Assembly: GCA_947451875.1 (NCBI GenBank)
Contig: CANGBE010000033.1
Coordinates: 1-10,494, forward strand
Direction: 5' to 3'
DNA length: 10,494 nt
Source of the DNA: Sphingomonadaceae bacterium
GTDB lineage: Bacteria; Pseudomonadota; Alphaproteobacteria; Sphingomonadales; Sphingomonadaceae
Under the pieces are notes generated by a model that made no database searches, was not told where the DNA came from, and saw nothing but the letters and a program-made list of their open reading frames with translations. Positions 1 to 6,505 of the stretch are shown here, one piece after another; the stretch's first letter is position 1; each line of letters starts with the position of its first letter. The position numbers and the translations under genes are program-made.

Positions 1-5
1 CCGCA

Positions 6-773
6 ATGGATAGGTATCTCGAAGGCAAGGTCGCACTCGTAACCGGCGCCTCGCGCGGCCTTGGCCGTGGGATCGCCGAAGAGTTTTCCGCGCGCGGCGC
101 GCTTGTTGCGATCAACTACGCAAGCAATGATGCCGCGGCGGCCGACACTTTGGCAGCGATTGAGGCAAACGGCGGACAAGCCTTTCTGCTCAAGGGCGCG
201 CAAGGCAGCTACGAAGCCGCTGTAGACCTTGCGGCTCGGCTGGAAACAGAACTGCTTGCTCGCACCGGCAGCGGCGAGTTCGACATCCTGGTCAACAATG
301 CAGGCGGCGGCCCTGTTGCCAATATCGACAAAACCACGCCAGAGATCTTCGAGAAGGTCATGTCCGACAACATGCGGGCGCCGTTCTATGTCACGAAGCT
401 CCTCAAGGATCGCATTCGCGACGGCGGGCGGGTGATCAACGTCGGATCACTTGGTGCGCGCACTGCCGTGCCGGATTATGTCGTCTATGCCATGAGCAAG
501 CGGGCGCTCGAGGTCTTCACGGTGGTCCTCGCGAAGGACCTTGGCCCTCGCAACATCACAGCGAATTGCATCAATCCGGGGCTGATCGAATCTGATGCCA
601 ACGTGCACGTGCGGGCAGACGACAAGATCCGCGCTTACCTTGAGCAGACGACCCCGATGCGCCGATTTGGCGTTCCATCAGATTTCGCCGGTGTCGCAGC
701 ATCGATCGCATCTCCGCAGATGGGCTACGTGACTGGACAAGTCATCGAAGTGGCCGGCGGGATGTCGCTTTAA
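6..773 (+). CDS. SDR-family NAD(P)-dependent oxidoreductase
   Basis: A complete 255-residue classical short-chain dehydrogenase/reductase, the usual length for the family, expected to be a soluble cytoplasmic enzyme that oxidises an alcohol or reduces a carbonyl with NAD(P). The Rossmann cofactor motif TGASRGLG is at residues 13-20, NNAG at 97-100, and the catalytic tetrad is visible as N122, S148, Y161 and K165 (YAMSK). A late PG motif (191-192) follows the last core strand, and the C-terminus ends in the common VAGGMSL style. The ATG lies only five bases inside the window, so its ribosome binding site cannot be judged. The stop is 28 bp before the preferred start of the dioxygenase gene on the same strand, suggesting one operon. 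SDR substrates cannot be read from sequence. The pairing with a TauD/TfdA dioxygenase suggests a catabolic or modifying pathway. Family assignment is firm; substrate is unknown. Confidence 0.93.
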   Translation: MDRYLEGKVALVTGASRGLGRGIAEEFSARGALVAINYASNDAAAADTLAAIEANGGQAFLLKGAQGSYEAAVDLAARLETELLARTGSGEFDILVNNAGGGPVANIDKTTPEIFEKVMSDNMRAPFYVTKLLKDRIRDGGRVINVGSLGARTAVPDYVVYAMSKRALEVFTVVLAKDLGPRNITANCINPGLIESDANVHVRADDKIRAYLEQTTPMRRFGVPSDFAGVAASIASPQMGYVTGQVIEVAGGMSL

Positions 774-801
774 CAACACGATCCAAACCTCGGGAATGGT
801 C

Positions 802-1632
802 ATGACCGATACTGCCGATGAAGAATTCAAAGTCCGCCAGGTCAAACCTCTGATCGGCGCCATCGTTGAGGCTGACAAGCAGACCCTGCTTGGCGGAAAT
901 TACGCCGCCCGCATTCGGGAGATGCTCGATGATCGCGGCGTCATTGTGTTTTCTCAAACGCACTTCACCGATGAAGAGCAGGTCGCTTTCACGCGGACGC
1001 TCGGCAAGTTCGTGCCCGAAATGCATGGCGATGTCTTCAAGATCTCGATGGACAAGAAGATCAACCCGCAGGCCGATTACGTGAAGGGAGCCTTCTACTG
1101 GCACATCGATGGCACCATGCAGAAGGTGCCACTCTTCGCCTCGATGCTGACCTGCAAGAAGACTGCGCCGACCGGAGGAAACACCGAGTTCTGCAACACC
1201 TACGCCGCGTGGGATGCCCTGCCTGACGACGAGAAGCGTCAGATCGAATCCCTGCGTGTGGTGCACAGCTTCGTGAATTCGCAGCTCTACGTCGAACCCG
1301 AGCCGAGCCTGTCGCTCTATGACGAATGGGCAGCCTATGGCACCAATGAACTGCCGTTAGTGTGGACGCACACCTCTGGCCGAAAGTCACTCGTCCTCGG
1401 CTCCACGGCTGATCATGTCGTTGGCATGGCCCCTCTCGAAAGCCGCCGCCTGCTCCTGCGGCTCCGCGATTGGGCGACGCAGGAGCAATTCTCGCTCAGC
1501 CACTCATGGTCAATCGGCGATACGGTGCTCTGGGACAATACTGGCACAATGCACCGCGCCATGGCCTACCCGCTCGACTGCGATCGGCAGATGCACCGGA
1601 CCAAGCTCGAGGGCGAAGAAGCGTTCTCTTGA
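802..1632 (+). CDS. TauD/TfdA-family Fe(II)/2-oxoglutarate-dependent dioxygenase
   Basis: A 276-residue member of the family that couples 2-oxoglutarate decarboxylation to oxidation (hydroxylation or hydroxylative cleavage) of a small organic substrate. The iron ligands are clear: H101 and D103 in WHIDGT, and H251 in GTMHRA. R262, eleven residues after H251, matches the Arg of E. coli TauD that binds the 2-oxoglutarate carboxylate, and R266 (+15) matches TauD R270. T128 in GGNTEF matches the cofactor-contacting Thr. Two in-frame ATGs occur at 796 and 802. The purine-rich GGGA at 792-795 touches the first and lies six bases before the second, so 802 is preferred. The gene follows the SDR gene closely and is probably cotranscribed. 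Overall similarity looks closer to TfdA-like catabolic enzymes than to a proven taurine enzyme, but the substrate (sulfonate, aryloxyalkanoate or other) cannot be assigned. No clear terminator follows the stop. Confidence 0.9.
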   Translation: MTDTADEEFKVRQVKPLIGAIVEADKQTLLGGNYAARIREMLDDRGVIVFSQTHFTDEEQVAFTRTLGKFVPEMHGDVFKISMDKKINPQADYVKGAFYWHIDGTMQKVPLFASMLTCKKTAPTGGNTEFCNTYAAWDALPDDEKRQIESLRVVHSFVNSQLYVEPEPSLSLYDEWAAYGTNELPLVWTHTSGRKSLVLGSTADHVVGMAPLESRRLLLRLRDWATQEQFSLSHSWSIGDTVLWDNTGTMHRAMAYPLDCDRQMHRTKLEGEEAFS

Positions 1633-1759
1633 AGCGAAGGCCAACTTGTTTCTTAAGTCCGCTTTGTTGTCGTATCTGGTAATTCTGCTCTTGGGTCCAA
1701 TTCTGGGAAAGCTGCCGTTAAAGGGCCGTATCAGAATTCATCCACACCGCCGAACCCGG
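1633..1759. other. Unattributed linker between dioxygenase gene and integrase remnant
   Basis: About 127 bp with no recognisable coding sequence. The integrase reading frame runs on through its inner part (about 1718-1759, encoding roughly PGSAVWMNSDTAL) but this tail does not resemble an integrase catalytic domain, so real homology appears to stop near 1760. The segment is more AT-rich than the flanking dioxygenase gene. No clean hairpin with a T tract was seen that would terminate the SDR-dioxygenase operon. It may be a scar of deleted island DNA, which is inference only. Confidence 0.4.
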
Positions 1760-2470
1760 TCCGGGCTTGTGCTCATTCGCTTCATCAAGGAAGCCAGTGA
1801 ACAGTGGTGACCCAAGAATGACATTCAGTGTGTCCGTCGAGAACGAGGGCCGCCTGTTCTTCCCCTTTACCCCCTTGTGGAAAAGGCCGTTACAAGGGTT
1901 TATCAGACCTGCCCAAGCCGGCTGCTCGCCGAGCCAGCTATACAATGGCCGGATCGTCGACAGATGTTTGTTCACCGTTGTGAATGCAGTTTGGGGTAGT
2001 CCCTGCAAACGAGCCTTCGCTGCCGCTTCTCGCATTGGTAGATCCCGGAGCCCTTTCTTTCCGCCCCATTTGGGAGGTAGGTCCCGCAAGACATCTCGAT
2101 ACTCAGCGATCTCGAGAGGAGTGATCGACCTGACGGCTCGATCTTTTCCAACAAATTTGGCGAACTGCTCGATGACTTTCCGATCTTGATTGACTGTGTC
2201 CGGGCGCTTTACACCCTTAGCGAGACATTCAGCTGCCCATTTTTCGAACAGGTCCAAAATTGTCTCGCCGTGCTTAGCTTTGGCGGCTTCACGCTCACGG
2301 ACACGGCGAACCATGTGACTATCGGTATCGGCCTCTACGTCTCCAAGTGCGCGCCTCGCCTTGACTTTCATTCCTGCGAGGAGAGCTGTATTCAGCTTGT
2401 TGCCAAGTTGCGCGTAACCCTCACTGGTCGGTGGAAGGTCGAAGTTCAGCGCTTCGATAATTAGGTCCAT
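1718..2470 (-). pseudogene. Tyrosine-recombinase integrase remnant, truncated at both ends
   Basis: An open frame of 250 codons resembling the middle of phage/island-type site-specific integrases. Residues about 70-195 form a core-binding (SAM-like) domain, with DLFEKWAAE near 74, TVNKHLSTIRPLYSWL at 165-180 and NPCNGL at 191-196. The catalytic domain begins with RRPSFSTDTLN and SPLFTGF (206-227), but recognisable similarity stops at about residue 237 (HKPG), near base 1760. The first active-site Arg, the HxxR box and the nucleophilic Tyr are therefore all missing. On the other side the frame opens just after a stop at 2498-2500, and the usual N-terminal arm of this integrase class is absent, so the ATG at 2470 is probably internal to the ancestral gene. 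Composition is lower in GC than its surroundings (31 of 60 in 2161-2220, against 40 of 60 in 7381-7440), in keeping with transfer. It cannot be active. Assignment as an integrase fragment is fairly sure; subfamily is not. Confidence 0.8.
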
Positions 2471-2481
2471 ATCGTCGCGCA

Positions 2482-2901
2482 GGTGGCTGTACCCATTTCA
2501 ACCAGCGAGGACGAATCGCTGGCCAGCTCAAGCAGCTCGATGCTCTGATTACGGCATTCAGGGACGGTCTGGGCGCAAACTGGGACCGGACACTTGTGCT
2601 CGTCGCTACCGAGTTTGGCCGCACCGTGGCAGTCAACGGCACACAGGGGACCGATCACGGCACCGGCTCAATGGCAATGCTACTGGGCGGCGCGGTGCGT
2701 GGTGGACGGGTTATTGCGGATTGGCCGGGGCTGGCGCAGGGATCGCTCTACGAAGGGCGGGACCTCAAGCCAACCACCGCAATCGATGCGGCAATAGCAG
2801 GCGCTCTGGGCAGCCACTTCCAGATCGATCCCGATCGCCTGCTAGCAAAAGCCTTCCCCGGCAGTGGCGGTAAGCCGCTGGAGGGGATAACAAAGGCCTA
2901 G
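2482..2901 (+). pseudogene. DUF1501 family protein, C-terminal fragment
   Basis: An open frame without a credible start whose translation matches the C-terminal third of DUF1501 proteins. These are roughly 400-residue, usually exported, sulfatase/phosphatase-like proteins of unknown function, often encoded next to a DUF1800 gene. The visible run is GG-C-THFNQRGRIAGQLKQLD at 2482-2544, then LVATEFGRT (2599-2625) and the family's NGTQGTDHGTG (2635-2667), ending with FQIDPDRLLAKAFPG near the stop. Relatives normally read GGWDTH where this reads GGCTH, so the break lies at or just before about 2490. The frame hits a TAA at 2458-2460, and no ribosome binding site precedes any internal start. The first ~250 codons are missing, replaced by the oppositely oriented integrase remnant. 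The TAG stop (2899-2901) overlaps the stop of the convergent oxidoreductase beta gene. Confidence 0.8.
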
Positions 2902-3929
2902 TCTTCCACGGTCCAGGTCTGGCCCTTGGCCAATAGCTTGGCGAGGTTTGGTTCCTTGCCTGCGGCCAGCTTGGCGTTCTGCGCCGTGACCGTGGAGTCG
3001 AAAGTGGGGCGCGGATCATCGTAGATTACGCCGAGTGCCATCGGGAATTCACCGAAGGGCAGTTCCACGAGCATATGCGCCACCGAACGGTTGGTGACAT
3101 CGTGCACGATAACCCCAGCCGACTGCCAATCACCATCGATCACATCGACAACCTTGAGCGTCAGATGCTCGACATCGAGCGCGAGGCCCTTGGCGCCCCC
3201 AGATTTTTCAGACCCGAACAGCATCGGCTCGCCATTCTGCAGCCACAGCTGGCGCGCTTCGGCTCCCTTCGGTGCGGCGAAGTCTTCGAACACGTCCTTG
3301 TTGTAGACGATGCAATTCTGGAAGATTTCGACGAAGGCCGCGCCGCGGTGGGCGTGGGCTGCCTTCAGCACCTCGGGCAGGTTCTTCGATACGTCAAAGC
3401 CGCGGGCAACGAAGCGCGCGCCTGAACCCAGCGCGAAAGCGCAGGGTAGCGCGGGCCGGTCAACCGAGCCGCCGGGCGAGGTCGGGCTGTTGGTGCCAAG
3501 GCGGCTGGTCGGCGAGTACTGGCCTTTGGTCAGGCCGTAGATCTCGTTGTTGAACAGCATGATCTGGCAATCGAGATTGCGGCGGATCATGTGCATGGTG
3601 TGGTTGCCGCCGATCGACATACCGTCACCGTCACCCGTCACCAGCCAGATATCGAGCTCTGGATTGGCGAGCTTGATGCCGGTGGCAAAGGCAGGCGCGC
3701 GGCCGTGGATGGTGTGGAAGCCATAGGATGCCATGTAGTACGGAAAGCGGCTGGAGCAGCCGATACCCGATACGAACACCGTCTGCGAAGGGTCGCTGCC
3801 AAGATCAACCATGGTGCGCTGCACGGCCTTCAGGATCGCATAGTCACCGCAACCCGGGCACCAGCGAACTTCCTGATCGCTTTCCCAGTCCTTGACGGTC
3901 AGCTTCGAGATAGGGGTCATGTCGTTCAT
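2898..3929 (-). CDS. korB: 2-oxoacid (2-oxoglutarate):ferredoxin oxidoreductase, beta subunit
   Basis: The 343-residue thiamine diphosphate-binding subunit of a CoA-dependent 2-oxoacid oxidoreductase that decarboxylates 2-oxoglutarate (or a related 2-oxoacid) to the acyl-CoA and passes electrons through an Fe-S cluster to ferredoxin. WCPGCGDY (C24, C27), C58 in GIGCSS and C206 in QNCIVYN fit the four ligands of the [4Fe-4S] cluster in the beta subunits of this family. The thiamine diphosphate/Mg motif is GDGDGMSIGGNH at 99-110, with N127-N128 completing it. Length and sequence fit the two-subunit KorAB type described from Mycobacterium and Hydrogenobacter, not the single-chain pyruvate enzyme. 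The ATG overlaps the alpha stop as ATGA (3926-3929), with GGGAG seven bases upstream, so translation is probably coupled. 2-oxoglutarate is the likeliest substrate by family, but 2-oxoacid specificity cannot be proven from motifs. Confidence 0.92.
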   Translation of the reverse strand: MNDMTPISKLTVKDWESDQEVRWCPGCGDYAILKAVQRTMVDLGSDPSQTVFVSGIGCSSRFPYYMASYGFHTIHGRAPAFATGIKLANPELDIWLVTGDGDGMSIGGNHTMHMIRRNLDCQIMLFNNEIYGLTKGQYSPTSRLGTNSPTSPGGSVDRPALPCAFALGSGARFVARGFDVSKNLPEVLKAAHAHRGAAFVEIFQNCIVYNKDVFEDFAAPKGAEARQLWLQNGEPMLFGSEKSGGAKGLALDVEHLTLKVVDVIDGDWQSAGVIVHDVTNRSVAHMLVELPFGEFPMALGVIYDDPRPTFDSTVTAQNAKLAAGKEPNLAKLLAKGQTWTVED

Positions 3930-5806
3930 GCGAGTTCTCCCGCAATCGCCGCTTCAATTTCGGCAATGGTAAAGGGCTGTCCGCTAACCTTGTTGAGCGG
4001 CTTGGCATCGACCAGATACTGGTCGCGCAGCACGGTCTTGAACTGGCCGGTGTTCATTTCGGGCACCAGCAGCTTGTCATAGGTGTGCAGCAGCTCGCCC
4101 AGATTGGCGGGCAGCGGCCAGATGTGGCGGACGTGAATCTGGCTGACGTCCATACCCTTGGCCCGGGCGCGGTTCACTGCCTGATGGATCGGGCCATAGG
4201 TGGAACCCCAGCCGACCACAGCGAGCTTGCCGCCTGCTTCACCGACAGTGACTTCCTGCGCCGGGATGACATTAGCGATGCCGTCGATCTTGTCCTTGCG
4301 GGCGTCGGTCTGCAACTGGTGGGTGCCGGGCGAATAGTCGAGATCGCCGGTATCGGGCGCCTTTTCGATACCGCCGATGCGGTGCATCAAGCCGGGGGTG
4401 CCGGGCTTGATCCACGGCCGCACGCCGCGATCATCGCGCTTGTAGGGCAGAACGCGGGTCTCGCCGTTCATTTCTGCGAGGAATTCGACTGGGAACGGCG
4501 CATAGCTGTCGGGATCAGGAACCAGCCAAGGCTCTGCAGCATTGGCGATATAACCGTCAGTCAGCAGCATCACCGGAGTCATGAACTGCACGGCAAGCCG
4601 CACCGCCTCAATCGCGCAATCATAGCAATCAGCGGGCGAGCGCGAGGCGATCACCGGCAGCGGCGTATCGCCATTGCGGCCATAGACCGCCTGATAGAGG
4701 TCTGACTGTTCGGTCTTGGTCGGCAGGCCCGTCGAAGGGCCGCCGCGCTGCGAGTTGACGATGACGAGCGGCAGCTCGGTCATCACCGCAAGGCCCATCG
4801 CCTCGCCCTTCAGCGCGATGCCGGGGCCGGAGGACGAGGTTACGCCGAGCTGGCCCGCATAGCTTGCGCCAATGGCCGAGCAGATCGCGGCAATCTCGTC
4901 TTCCGCCTGGAAGGTGGTGACGCCAAACTCTTTCAGCTTGGCCAGATTGTGCAGGATCGCCGACGCTGGTGTGATCGGATAGCCGCCGAAGAACATCTTC
5001 AGGCCAGCAAGCTGCGCACCGGCGACCAGACCATAGGAGATCGATTCCGCGCCGGTAACCGTGCGGTAAAGCCCCGGAGCACTCGGCACCGGGCCGAGGT
5101 GCTGCTGGCGGAACTGGCCGCCAATTTCGGCCGTTTCGCCATAGGCATGGCCGGCATTCAGCGCTGCGATATTGGCATCGGCGAGGATCGGGTTCTTGGC
5201 GAACTTGTCACGCAGCCACTGCTGCAGCGGCGCGCGATCGCGATCGAACATCCACAGGGCAAGGCCCAGCGTCCACATGTTCTTGCAGCGCAGAGCTTCC
5301 TTGTTGCCAAGGCCGAAAGGCTTGACCGCCTCGAGCGTCAGCGCGGAAATATCAAAAGCTAGCAGTTGCCACTTCGACAGGCTGTTATCCTCAAGCGGCG
5401 ATACTTCGTACTTCGCCTTTTCAAGGTTGCGCTTGGTGAACTCGCCCGAGTCCGCGATAATCAGGCCGCCGGCCTTCAGCGCGCCGACATTGGTCTTCAG
5501 CGCTGCCGGGTTCATCGCCACGAGCACGTCGGGCTGATCGCCTGCCGTATCGATCGCGGTCGAGCCGAAGTTGATCTGGAATGCCGAGACACCGAACAGG
5601 GTGCCCTGCGGTGCGCGGATTTCGGCCGGGAAATCCGGGAAGGTTGCAAGATCATTGCCCGCAAGCGCGGTGGAAAGCGTGAACTGCCCTCCGGTAAGCT
5701 GCATGCCGTCGCCGGAGTCCCCAGCGAAACGGACCACTACTGCATCGGGTACTGCATCGCCCGCAGGCTGTGCTGTGCTATCGCCATCGGCCAGTAAAGT
5801 TGCCAT
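3926..5806 (-). CDS. korA: 2-oxoacid (2-oxoglutarate):ferredoxin oxidoreductase, fused gamma-alpha subunit
   Basis: A 626-residue partner of the beta subunit. Residues about 23-215 are the gamma domain, beginning RFAGDSGDGMQLTGGQ (26-41) with the FPAEIRAPQGT segment at 59-69. From about 250 the alpha pyrimidine-binding domain follows, with GYPITPAS at 275-282 for 2-oxoacid/CoA binding, then EDEIAAI and a TSSSGPG loop. The C-terminal transketolase-like domain contains VVGWGSTYGP and HIWPLP. This gamma-alpha fusion is the standard layout of KorA. The frame is open as far as 5911, but AGAGG at 5813-5817 sits five to six bases before the ATG at 5806 (a second ATG at 5809 is adjacent), and the upstream codons look non-coding. 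The gene therefore probably starts at 5806 or 5809. It heads a korA-korB operon in the divergent spacer opposite rppH. No ferredoxin or delta-type ferredoxin subunit gene lies in the window, so the electron acceptor must be encoded elsewhere. Confidence 0.92.
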   Translation of the reverse strand: MATLLADGDSTAQPAGDAVPDAVVVRFAGDSGDGMQLTGGQFTLSTALAGNDLATFPDFPAEIRAPQGTLFGVSAFQINFGSTAIDTAGDQPDVLVAMNPAALKTNVGALKAGGLIIADSGEFTKRNLEKAKYEVSPLEDNSLSKWQLLAFDISALTLEAVKPFGLGNKEALRCKNMWTLGLALWMFDRDRAPLQQWLRDKFAKNPILADANIAALNAGHAYGETAEIGGQFRQQHLGPVPSAPGLYRTVTGAESISYGLVAGAQLAGLKMFFGGYPITPASAILHNLAKLKEFGVTTFQAEDEIAAICSAIGASYAGQLGVTSSSGPGIALKGEAMGLAVMTELPLVIVNSQRGGPSTGLPTKTEQSDLYQAVYGRNGDTPLPVIASRSPADCYDCAIEAVRLAVQFMTPVMLLTDGYIANAAEPWLVPDPDSYAPFPVEFLAEMNGETRVLPYKRDDRGVRPWIKPGTPGLMHRIGGIEKAPDTGDLDYSPGTHQLQTDARKDKIDGIANVIPAQEVTVGEAGGKLAVVGWGSTYGPIHQAVNRARAKGMDVSQIHVRHIWPLPANLGELLHTYDKLLVPEMNTGQFKTVLRDQYLVDAKPLNKVSGQPFTIAEIEAAIAGELA

Positions 5807-5812
5807 CATATT

Positions 5813-5817
5813 CCTCT
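5813..5817 (-). promoter_or_regulatory. Ribosome binding site deciding the korA start
   Basis: On the minus strand AGAGG lies seven bases before the ATG at 5806 (GAGGA leaves five) and only two to four bases before the neighbouring ATG at 5809. This argues for the 5806 start and against the longer open frame to 5911, which has no such sequence before it. Confidence 0.55.
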
Positions 5818-5924
5818 GCCGGGAGCCCGGATTTTTGCAATCGCGACGCCCTAGTCCTACCAACCAAGCCACCTCAATGCAGAAAAACTGTTGGGCGGCA
5901 AACCTTACCATCAGCCAAACGCCT

Positions 5925-5944
5925 GCTTGAACCGCTAGTCAAGC
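5925..5944. promoter_or_regulatory. Inverted repeat in the korA/rppH divergent spacer
   Basis: GCTTGA and TCAAGC form a perfect 6-bp inverted repeat around the 8-base spacer ACCGCTAG. It sits in the middle of the spacer between the divergently read korA and rppH genes. Read on the minus strand the right arm yields TTGACT, which resembles a -35 box for korA, but no good -10 sequence follows at the usual distance. It could be an operator, or chance: a 6-bp repeat is not rare in about 190 bp. Reported as a candidate only. Confidence 0.25.
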
Positions 5945-5997
5945 GATGAAATCCCGCTTAGGGGCGAGCAGATGACATTTATCCTCAGCACAATCCT

Positions 5998-6492
5998 ATG
6001 ACCGACATTTCAACCCTCCCCTATCGTCCTTGCGTAGGCATTATGCTGGTAAACGCGGCTGGCCTCGTTTTCGTGGGCAAGCGGATCGACAATCGCGAAT
6101 CGGAAACCGAAGGCGATGCTTGGCAGATGCCGCAGGGCGGGATCGACGAAGGCGAAGAACTGCACGCCGCCGCGCTACGTGAGCTTTATGAGGAAACCGG
6201 GGTCGTCGCCGAACTCGTCTCGCTGATCGCCCAGACCCGCGAGGAACTGATCTACGACCTGCCCGACGAACTGATCGGCAAGCTGTGGAAGGGCAAGTAT
6301 CGCGGCCAACGCCAGCACTGGCTGCTCGCCCGCTATTCAGGCGACGACAGCCACGTCCGCATCGACGCGCACGATCCGGCAGAATTCTGCGAATGGAAAT
6401 GGGTCGAACCGGACCTGCTTCCGGACCTGATCGTCCCGTTCAAGAAGCGGGTCTATAAGGCTGTATTGGCAGAATTTCGCGAGTTGATCTGA
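5998..6492 (+). CDS. rppH: RNA pyrophosphohydrolase, Nudix family
   Basis: A 164-residue cytoplasmic Nudix hydrolase of the length and form of RppH (also called NudH/IalA). It removes pyrophosphate from the 5' triphosphate end of mRNA and so opens it to RNase E decay. The full Nudix box, GX5EX7REUXEEXGU, is at residues 47-69, with R61, E62, E65 and E66 as the metal-binding core. The RppH-typical segments YRPCVGIML (9-17), DAWQMPQGGID (40-50) and KGKYRGQRQHWLL (about 98-110) are present and separate it from general Nudix enzymes. The ATG has no strong ribosome binding site. The gene is divergent from korA and convergent with the TPR gene, and its TGA stop lies in the left arm of the 6490-6505 hairpin. 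Diadenosine polyphosphate hydrolysis is a known side activity of the family. Confidence 0.93.
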   Translation: MTDISTLPYRPCVGIMLVNAAGLVFVGKRIDNRESETEGDAWQMPQGGIDEGEELHAAALRELYEETGVVAELVSLIAQTREELIYDLPDELIGKLWKGKYRGQRQHWLLARYSGDDSHVRIDAHDPAEFCEWKWVEPDLLPDLIVPFKKRVYKAVLAEFRELI

Positions 6493-6505
6493 GCCTTTCG
6501 GCTCA
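6490..6505. terminator. Convergent hairpin holding both stop codons
   Basis: TGAGCC-TTTC-GGCTCA is a perfect 6-bp stem with a 4-base loop. The left arm begins with the TGA stop of rppH (6490-6492), and the right arm read on the minus strand begins with the TGA stop of the TPR gene (6503-6505). It lies exactly between two convergent genes, the expected place for a bidirectional terminator. There is no T tract after it in either direction, so it may act as a weak or Rho-assisted terminator or only as an mRNA 3' end-protecting stem. Confidence 0.55.

Noticed and set aside
742..1266. Minus-strand open frame of 174 codons opposite the dioxygenase gene
   Set aside because: It is antisense to a gene with a full catalytic motif set and resembles no family. 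High GC commonly keeps such frames open.
1633..1759. Possible further pseudogene or transposase fragment left of the integrase
   Set aside because: All six frames were read by eye and no recognisable protein segment, terminal inverted repeat or direct repeat was found.
2596..2901. A small complete gene starting at the GTG at 2596
   Set aside because: DUF1501 homology continues in frame upstream of this GTG to about 2482, so it is an internal Val codon of a truncated gene.
4085..4705. Plus-strand open frame of 206 codons opposite korA
   Set aside because: It is antisense to the conserved alpha domain, with no recognisable motifs and no ribosome binding site.
5807..5911. 35-codon N-terminal extension of the korA frame
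   Set aside because: The extension has no ribosome binding site, its codons look non-coding and KorA proteins do not need it. A good site precedes the ATG pair at 5806/5809.
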